From contig JAAMXP010005325.1 of assembly GCA_019693395.1 (NCBI GenBank), positions 1 to 14,824 on the forward strand: 14,824 bases of DNA, read 5' to 3'. How positions within the stretch are numbered: position 1 is the stretch's first letter; each line of letters starts with the position of its first letter. The position numbers and the translations under genes were made by a program. Of this stretch, positions 1 to 6,950 are shown piece after piece. A model generated the notes under the pieces. That model searched no databases. It was not told the origin of the DNA and worked only from the letters and a program-made list of their open reading frames with translations. The DNA comes from Ettlia oleoabundans (taxonomy: Eukaryota; Chlorophyta; Chlorophyceae; Chlamydomonadales).

Positions 1-3
1 CCC

Positions 4-29
4 CACACACACACACACCACCACCACAC
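4..29. repeat. CA/CCA microsatellite in an intron
   Basis: A CA dinucleotide run at about 4-18 passes into CCA triplets up to about 29. It lies in the intron that begins at 76 (minus strand) of the LRR gene. On the transcribed strand it reads as GT/GGT. It is likely length-variable; no function is visible. Confidence 0.85.
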
Positions 30-76
30 TACACCTCAGCCCACCCGCCACTGTTCCCCGGTTCTGTGTCACTCAC

Positions 77-2273
77 CCGAGTACCAGCTGCGGTGTGGGT
101 CCACCACATACAGCACGTCAAAGTTCTGCTCCTGGGGGTTGTGCGCCGCCGCCCGCACCTTCTTCAACAGCCCGCCCCAGTTGGGGGTGCCTGGGGCAGA
201 CCCAAAGGATACCACTAGAACCTCTGTTGACGGACGACTGCTGCCGTTGCTGGAAGCAGCAGCCGCCGCGGGAGCTGCTTCCAGCTTGAAGTAGCCGTGG
301 CTGCTACCACCAGGGGCAAGGCTGGCAAGGCGCAGCTTCCCACTAGCTGCCGCCGCCTCTACCATAGCTGATGGTACCGCGGACACCTGGCTCTCGTCCA
401 GGCCAAGGGCTGATAGGCGGGAACCAGGCAGGGCCGACAGCAGGCTGGCGACTGCCTCAGGAGTGAGGGGATTGCCCTCCAGCCATAGTGACCGCAACTT
501 AGGGGCCTGCGGATGTGGGGCGGAGTACCACAGAGGGGTGGGGTGTGGGGTGTGGGGGGGGGGTGCAGTGCAGGTACAAATGCAGTTATGAGGTGAGGTG
601 GAAGGGCCTGTTGAATGGACGCAAAACTTTGGGGCTTGCACGAGCCAGCCGCCACCATCTGCCACCCCAACAAAGACGTCAACCCAGCCAAGCTGCAAGC
701 CAAGCTATACCCAGCTCAACCCGAAATCAAGCGCCAACCAAGACCAGCAGCAAGCCACCCTAGCGTGGCCATCCAGCCATCCAGCTCACCTGCAGCACTG
801 CCGCTGGGAACTCATGCAGCAGGTTGCCGTAGAGGGAGAGTGACTCTAGTGCAGGGGCAGCCCGCAGGTAGGAGGGCAGCGCCACCAGGCTGCAGTCAGC
901 CACCGACAGGTCACACAGGGCTGGCAGGAAGCCCAGTGCGTCTGGCAGGAAGGCCAGCCCTGGGTTGCCCTGCAGGCTCAGTTCCTCCAGGCTTGTCAGC
1001 CCGCCCAGGTGGGAAGGCAGCTCCCTGCACACCAACGGGAGTGTGGGGGATGGCCGTCAGGCATGCAACAAGAAGCACAGGCAAGTGGTTTCCAGTGCAG
1101 GTAAGGCATGCAATTTCCGCAATCTTGCATGCTTGGCAGATGGACGAGCAGCGCACAGCAATACATTCAGCCGGTACAGCACGCATTTCCAGTCGCCGTA
1201 CCTGAGCACAGGTAGGCAGCCAGTGCGGTCCTGCATGACACAGCACGCTGTACTCACCTTAGCTGGTTGCCGTGCAGCGACAGCTTCTTCAGGTTGCCCA
1301 GACACCCGATGCTGCTGGGCAGCGCCTGCAGCTGGTTGCCAGCACAGCTCAACTCTTGTAGCGCCGACAGTCCAGACAGCGCCTCTGGCAGCGCTGGGAG
1401 GCGGTTGCCGCTCAGGGACAGCTGAGTCAGCGCCGACAATCGCCCCAGATGTGGCGGCAGCGCTTCCAGCAAGTTGCCGTGCAGCCATAGGCCTTGCAGG
1501 GCTGTCAGCTCACAGATCCCAGGCGGCAGGTCCACCAGCTGATTGCCTGCCAGCTGCAGGCGGGACAGGCTGGTGAGGCGGCTGATGTCGGCAGGCAGCT
1601 GGCCCAGCTGGTTGCCAGCCAGCGACAGCTCCTCCAGCCCTGCAGCGGCACAGGGGCATGTGGGCAACACATGACAGGGCTGTTGTTGTCATTTGTTACC
1701 CAACTCAGAACTTCAAATGCACTCAAAAAATGCTGGCTGGTGTTCTACACCACAGAGCGCAGCAGTCGCAACCGCTGCAGGGGGGCAGCAGCACAGCAGA
1801 CAGCGCCTGCCTCATGAACAAAGGAGGTGAGGACGCAGAGCCACAGGAGCACCTTGCGCACCTTGCAGCTCAAAGGCGGCGGGTGGCACGCTGTGCAGCT
1901 CGCAGTCTGACAGATCCAGCTTGCCCGACCCCTCCGCCAGCATGCACTTGACTCGTATCGACTGATCAACCTCCGCCACGCCGCTCCTCTCGCACTCGCA
2001 ACCGCTGGTGCCACTGGATCCCTGACCCTCCCCACCGTTCCCACTGCTGCAAGTCACGAGCAGCCTTTGGTTGCTGCCCGACAAGCCAAGCTGGTGCTGC
2101 TGAGGGTGTTGGCGGGGACGCTGAAGGCACGATGGAGGGGGCTGCCAGCTGCCTGCTGCCAGCTCAGCCTTGTGTCGCTGTGGGGCCGGCTGCCGTGCGC
2201 TGGCAGGCATCGGTTTGCTGGAGGGTGGAGGGCCGAGGCTGGCAGTGCCAGCTGCTGCAACATTCGGCAGCAT
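77..2273 (-). CDS. Leucine-rich-repeat protein with start of a hydrolase-like domain (3' partial)
   Basis: Four exons on the minus strand: 2273-1862, 1639-1258, 1024-790 and 506-77. All junctions are GT-AG and in phase (1, 2, 0), with a further donor at 76 leading out of the window; 486 residues are visible. Residues 1-105 are Gly/Ser/Pro/Gln-rich and probably disordered. From about residue 118 there are about 11 LRRs of 23 residues, of the LxxLxLxGNxLxxLPxxL type, as in plant PIRL and bacterial-type LRR proteins. After the LRRs and an Ala/Ser linker come two possible beta strands, VLVVSFGSAPG and FDVLYVVDPHRSWYSG, resembling the start of an alpha/beta-hydrolase fold; that assignment is tentative. 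The ATG at 2273 is the first in frame, and no upstream stop closes the frame. LRRs bind protein partners; substrate and location are unknown. Each intron falls at nearly the same place in the LRR period, suggesting growth by exon duplication. Confidence 0.82.
535..563 (+). other. G-quadruplex motif / C-rich tract before a splice acceptor
   Basis: Four G runs (535-538, 540-543, 547-550 and ten Gs at 554-563) are separated by loops of 1, 3 and 3 bases, which is a canonical quadruplex pattern. It lies in the LRR gene intron 789-507, on the template strand. The pre-mRNA therefore carries a C-rich tract about 28-56 nt upstream of the acceptor at 508-507, where a polypyrimidine tract is expected. 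Confidence 0.75.
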
Positions 2274-2305
2274 GATGCCGCGGCACAAGGCTTTCCCGCC
2301 GCTGT

Positions 2306-2715
2306 TCACTTGCGCACCGCACGCCGCGCTTTGGCCAGAGCCTCCTTGGCTGACGCCGTCTCCCAGAGTGGGGCAGTCCACTTGCCGTCTGCACAGCAAA
2401 CGGTGGCAGCTAGGCCTCTTCAGCACAACAGCACACAGCGCAAGCTGAGCTGACAGCGCCACGGCAAGTTGGCACGAACACGGCTCAAAGAAGAAGCTGA
2501 TGCGTGCAACCTTTCTATTCTGCACAGTTATAGATGATGAGCTGGTTGCGCAGCAGCTCCTCACCTGGCTGCTTCTTGAAGTCGGGGCCTGGCGGCGGCA
2601 GCTGTGAGGGCTTCTCCGGCTTGTCAGGCTGGTTGTACCCCGTGGCTTCCAGAGTCTGGTGGAGGACAGCAAGTGCAATGGAGGCGGCTGCGATCCCTGC
2701 TATGGCTCCCCACAT
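2306..2715 (-). CDS. Small single-pass membrane protein, 77 aa, unknown function
   Basis: Two-exon model on the minus strand: 2715-2565, intron 2564-2389 (donor CCAG|GTGAGG, acceptor TGTGCAG), then 2388-2306 ending in TGA. The ATG at 2715 is the first in frame. Residues 2-20 form a hydrophobic helix (GAIAGIAAASIALAVL). A proline-rich linker follows (KPEKPSQLPPPGPDFKKQP), then a basic amphipathic tail containing EALAKARRAVRK. The arrangement suggests a tail facing the cytosol, matrix or stroma from an organelle or ER membrane. I do not recognise the family. No TGTAA polyadenylation signal was seen between its stop and the LRR start 32 bp away, so this may instead be the 5' end of the LRR gene (see findings). 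The splice signals are good; independence as a gene is uncertain. Confidence 0.5.
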
Positions 2716-3252
2716 CCAGAGCCTGCTTTGGCTTGGCAAGAGGCACACCACGCGACAGAGGTGGCGCCGGTCAGGTTGCAATTTCCTGCACGCTGCGACA
2801 GGCAGCGGCGGGGCCGGCCGGGGCGGCACACAAATAAGAGGCGCTGTGTTTGCCAGAAGGTCTAAGGTGGAAACGTTTGCAACCTTCAGCGTGCTGACAG
2901 AGGCACTGTTGGACTCCCAGCCGGACAGGCTCCGAGCCGACCTGTGAAAAACCTGTGAAGGCAACACGCCGGGAAGGGTTATCGGCTAATGGCAACGGGC
3001 TCCTGCAAAACCGGGAGGTAATCGCGGGGAAGAAGATGGATCATAAAGCTGAAGGCAGGCAGCAGGCGCTCAGCAGGACACATAGCACACAGCACGATAG
3101 CCAACATAGCCGACGAGAGGGTTCAGCACTCTCATAAAGAGTCCCTCGACCTGCTTCGCCGCCAACGCAGCCCTCCAACACTGCATGCGCACATGCACGT
3201 TGACAGCAGTGGCCGATTGACAGCTTACCGAGCTTGAGTCATTTCAACATCA
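2716..3252. promoter_or_regulatory. Divergent intergenic promoter region
   Basis: This 537 bp stretch separates the starts of the minus-strand membrane-protein gene and plus-strand EMG1, so it must hold promoters or 5' UTRs for both. I see no clear TATA box at a standard distance, no telo-box and no convincing ORF; open frames here lack ATG starts or family signal. AT-rich words at about 2830-2838 are the nearest thing to a core element for the minus gene. The call rests on gene orientation only. Confidence 0.5.
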
Positions 3253-4610
3253 ATGGTGGGAGGCATAGAAGCTCCTGAATATGAGGAACCAGCCGCCGCG
3301 ACCAGAAGCAGCGGCGGTGTAGTTTTTGTGCTGGAGAACGCGCAGCTGGAGACGGCCAAAGTGGGCAAAAGCTACGAGCTGTTGAACTGTGACGACCATG
3401 CCAACTTTCTGCGACGGCACGGCAAGGACCCGGCCATGTATCGGCCAGACATCTGCCACCAGGCCCGTGCCGACGCCGCTGCTGCTGCATTGCCAACCCG
3501 CAGCAAGACGCAGCAAGAACCTCAATCCATAACGACTTCGTCTCTCTTCACACCTGCAGCATTGTGGATTGTTGCGATAATGCCAGCGCTGCACCTTACT
3601 TGTGTCGTTGGCCCGACTTGTGCTGCAGGCGTTGCTAGCCATCCTAGACAGCCCAATGAACAAAGCGGGCAAGCTGAAAGCCCTGTATGTGCACACGGCC
3701 AAGAACGTGCTCATACAGGTCAACCCACAGGTGACCTCAGAGACATTCCAAACTCTGCCTGCAGCAGAATCGGACACTAGGTATGCCTGCCGCTGCTGTT
3801 TCGCGTTTTGACACACTGAGATACTGCTGCAAGCAGCTGCACCTACACCTGGTGAGCCATGTTTAGCCTCTCCCTCAACTATCTGCATTCCGTCCTTCAT
3901 GCCGCCATGCAGGTGCGGTTGCCGCGTACCTTTCGCCGCTTCTGCGGCCTGTTGGTGCAGCTGCTGCAGAAGCTGAGCATCCGTGCCACCAATGGCCCTG
4001 ACAAGCTGCTGAAAGTGGTCAAGGGTCCCGTAACAAAATACTTCCCGCCAGGTTAGCAGCGGTAGGATGGGAAATGGATGGTGTAATCTCATAACGTATT
4101 GTGACTTGCTCTTTCTGATCGCAATACCAAAGCCTCAATCTCTTCCTCTGGCTCCTGCCCTCCTGCCTGCCCTTGCGATTCCTATCCCCCAGACGCGCAC
4201 CGCATCGGCTTCTCCCACTCCTCCAAGACACTGGTAGCTATGCAAGACTACGTGCTCAGGCCGGAGTTTGGCGACCGCCCGCTGGTGTTTGTCGTGGGAG
4301 CCTTCGCGCATGGCAAGGTGAGAGGCTGGGCAGGGCAGGGCAGTGCTGAGGCACTGCTGCCACGTATCACTGGCAGCTGCCAGCCATGATGCGAGCTGTG
4401 GTCATGCTTCACTGACCCTTCGCAAATAATGCTTCTCGACTTGCTGCCTTTTCATGGCAAGCCTGCATTTGCGCTGTGCTTTTATGTGCCATGCAGATAG
4501 ACGATGCATATGTTGATGAGTACATCTCCATCTCGCAGTTCCCTCTTTCGGCAGCATATGCATTGGGCCGCATCACAAATGCACTGGAGCAGAAGTGGGG
4601 CATCGTGTAG
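3253..4610 (+). CDS. EMG1: EMG1/NEP1 18S rRNA pseudouridine N1-methyltransferase
   Basis: Complete five-exon gene of 229 residues: 3253-3462, 3629-3730, 3913-4051, 4193-4317 and 4497-4610 (TAG). The family is a SPOUT-class, SAM-dependent enzyme that methylates N1 of a pseudouridine in helix 35 of 18S rRNA and is needed for 40S biogenesis in the nucleolus. Conserved blocks run in order: [18 protein letters not shown] (about 32-49), RPDICHQ (64-70), DSPMNKAG (77-84), [10 protein letters not shown] (95-104), [17 protein letters not shown] (106-122), [11 protein letters not shown] (131-141), the SAM-site motif VVGAFAHGK (184-192) and [11 protein letters not shown] (about 202-212). Length is close to that of yeast and animal homologues. 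The N-terminal 20 residues are short and variable, as usual. Introns 2-4 are GT-AG. Intron 1 (3463-3628) begins GC, and no GT donor preserves both frame and the conserved spacing. It is divergent from the small membrane-protein gene and convergent with the CHUP1-like gene. Confidence 0.96.
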
Positions 4611-4952
4611 AAGAACCAAGCCGCTTGCTTGCTGCCGTAAGCATGCGAGCCTGCTTCAAGTAATGCGTGCCGTCAACTCCATGCTGTGGGTGTCATGCCC
4701 AAAGCCTCACAACTCCATGGCCATAGCAGGCAGTGCTGAGCCATCCCTTGGACTGCCATGTGACTCCCCTCCTGCCACTTGACTGAATGCCCTAGCTCCC
4801 CTGACACGCTTGACCCGTCTTTGCTCCTGCTCCTTCGCTATGATGTTGTTTGCTTGCTGACCGATCTCCCTGGCTGGGCATCTCAATGCTGGTGCTGGTG
4901 GGTGGATTGTTCTCTCAGAATCCATTCGACCCCTTCCCAGGATGGTTATTGA

Positions 4953-4957
4953 TGTAA
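4953..4957 (+). terminator. TGTAA polyadenylation signal for EMG1
   Basis: TGTAA is the usual green-algal polyadenylation word. This one lies 343 nt after the EMG1 stop codon on the sense strand. Confidence 0.55.
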
Positions 4958-5027
4958 CATACAAACACAGGGTTTGACTTTCCGACTTTCAGTCCCAGCG
5001 GACACTCCTCTATGGTTTTGACGTTGT

Positions 5028-5032
5028 TTACA
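5028..5032 (-). terminator. TGTAA polyadenylation signal for the CHUP1-like gene
   Basis: The plus strand reads TTACA, giving TGTAA on the minus strand, about 600 nt downstream of the stop at 5629. It is the first such word I found after that stop. Confidence 0.5.
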
Positions 5033-5628
5033 GCAAGGGCTGCTCCGCCTTGCAAAGGCTTGCAGCTGGGAGGAGTTTGAAAGGACGGAATAGGATTATG
5101 TTAGTCAAATGGCGGCGGCAGATCGTTGTGTCACAGTCTCCACAGCAGTGGTTGCTGGTGAATCAGTTGGGCACAGAATTGAATCAGTGTGATGCGGAGA
5201 GAGGCAGGGGGAGCAATCAGAAGCAAACAGCACAGCAGCAGGAGGAAGAGCGGGAAAAACGGAGGGGAGAGATGGGGATGGTGGACACAAGCAGGAGGGG
5301 CTCTGCTGCTTTTTGCCTCCATAGCAGAACAAACTAAGCAGGAGAGGGAACTGGTGACATGAGGTTTGCAGCTTAGCAAGGCTGTTGCCCTTCAGCTGGC
5401 TAGCTAGCAGAACAGAGAACAGTATGAATCATAAGCTAGATGGGGAAGACAGGTGGGCAAGCTTTATTTCTGAGGCCCACGCGCAACAAAGGGATTACTG
5501 GGAAGCAGCGCATGGATGTATGCGCGGCAGCATGCCCTCATTTGGGAGGCTGCTGGCCTGCCCTGCCTCCCAACGACAGCAGTGCTGCATGATCTACTAT
5601 CAGCCATGCGAGTCTGCTGATCATGCTA

Positions 5629-6950
5629 TCACCACTTGGTGGAGCGCACCCAGGAGGGGTCTATCATGTGTGCATAGTGCACCGTATGCTCGTGCAGTGC
5701 GTGGTATGTTTTGGTGGCTGCCATGTTGAATCCACCGCTGAACTGGTGAACCTTGAAGGCACCAATGGCGGCGCTGCCCAGCGGCTGAAGCACAGTGCCT
5801 GTGTTCCAGCCCTTGGCCCTGCAGGTCGAAAACGGGTAAACCAGTTGCCGGTGTTGTGGTTGGTACAAGCAGGAGGGAGCTGAGCTGACGGAACGCAGGG
5901 CAGCTATGTGGCAAGAAGTGGCGCAGTTACTCTGCTCCATTTCCGATGCGCATGCATGCACGCCAGCATGCACCCCTTGCCCGCAAGCTATGCTTGCCCC
6001 AACGCCAGATCTGCCTGGGAGCATGGGAAAGCCCTCTGCTCAACATGCATGCAGGCCGGCCACGAATCTTGGTAAAGCAACCTCCAACTGGAGATGTATT
6101 GCATGAGGCCACGTAACCGCACTGCAGTACGTACTCCCCCACCTCACCTGACCAGGCCCTCTAATGAGTCCAGCGCGTGCTGCATCATTGCAATGGCGGC
6201 GTATTGCGCGGCCCAGCGGATGTCTGTGAGCAGGGTGGTGTCCCAGGGCAGGCCAGCCTTTGCCATGCGGACACGCAAAGGGTCGTAGGGATACATCACT
6301 TGCGCCACCACCGCTGTCGCGTAGTCTATGTACCCAGACAGCCGGTGGCTCTCTATGATCACGTTGGCCTGTGGGACGCAGGCGGGGGAGGAAAGCAAGG
6401 AGGCAGGGCAGCTGAGTGAGGTGGTGTCAGGGAAAGGGGAGGGGCAGCTTGTGCAGGACATTAGAGCCAGAGCGGGAAACCGCAGCAAATGGGAGGTTGG
6501 TTGTTGCAGCTGGAAGGCCATAGAGGCAAGCATGCAGGCAGGAAAGGGCTGACTGGTGCGCCCCTTCCACCGCCAAACAGCTGCCCCACGCTTCCACTGC
6601 ACTCTCAAATTGGCCAGCATTCCACCTGCCAATAGGCCCCAGCACAATATAGACTACAAGCCAGCAGTAGCCCAGCATGGGCATGCATACCTCAGGCTCG
6701 CACTGCCAGTTGGTCAGCGCCTCGCCTATTCCGACGATCTGGTTGTAGATGTCGGCGGCCTCCACCATGGCGCGCCACCTGCGGGCGGGGAAGCCCACAA
6801 CGGCGTGTGCCGAGCGCGGCTGGTCGCCGCCCTGCGCCTGGATATCTGCCACAAAATCTGCAACGTCCTGCAGGGTTTCGGGCTTGAATGCTGCAATGGC
6901 GGCGGCGCGGTCTGGCAGGGTGGGCAGCAAGGCCTGCGCCTCCTCCTCAG
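5629..6950 (-). other. CHUP1-family C-terminal domain region
   Basis: The domain is spread over the end of exon 7944-6691 and exons 6368-6148 and 5818-5629. Landmarks shared with land-plant CHUP1, from knowledge of the family: a segment like DIEDVVxFVxWLDxE appears here as TLQDVADFVADIQAQ; the LKHFxWPExKADALREAAF block as VVGFPARRWRAMVEAADI; the IPVDWMLETGITSQIKLASV block as GLPWDTTLLTDIRWAAQY; and the diagnostic FAFRVHQFAGGF near the C-terminus as GAFKVHQFSGGF. Further upstream, at about 7675-7710, RDPRVIALFNELAKG matches the RAPEVVEFYxSLMKR box. All four blocks are in the family order with similar spacing. The protein ends about 35 residues after VHQFSGGF, as CHUP1 does. Divergence is large, so it may be a chlorophyte sister of CHUP1/IPGA1 rather than an orthologue. 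Confidence 0.75.

Larger units (their letters stand above)
4611..5628. other. Convergent 3' UTR region
   Basis: This stretch of about 1 kb between the stop of EMG1 and the stop of the CHUP1-like gene holds no supportable ORF. It contains a TGTAA signal for each gene (4953-4957 plus; 5028-5032 minus) and a purine-rich stretch on the plus strand at about 5194-5300, which would be pyrimidine-rich in the minus-strand mRNA. The UTRs implied are about 350 nt and 600 nt; long 3' UTRs are normal in chlorophytes. Confidence 0.6.

Noticed and set aside
1812..2678. Minus-strand open frame of 288 codons taken as one exon
   Set aside because: The part above 2273 has no ATG and is better explained by exon and intron sequence of the small membrane-protein model; only 2273-1862 is kept as the LRR first exon.
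3463..3780. Read-through of EMG1 exon 1 to a 175-residue protein
   Set aside because: The frame leaves the conserved EMG1 sequence immediately after RPDICHQ, and the rest of the family sequence resumes in later exons.
5050..5340. Plus-strand frame of 95 codons rich in Gln, Glu and Arg
   Set aside because: It comes from the purine-rich stretch in the convergent 3' region; composition explains it, and no homology or splice context supports a gene.
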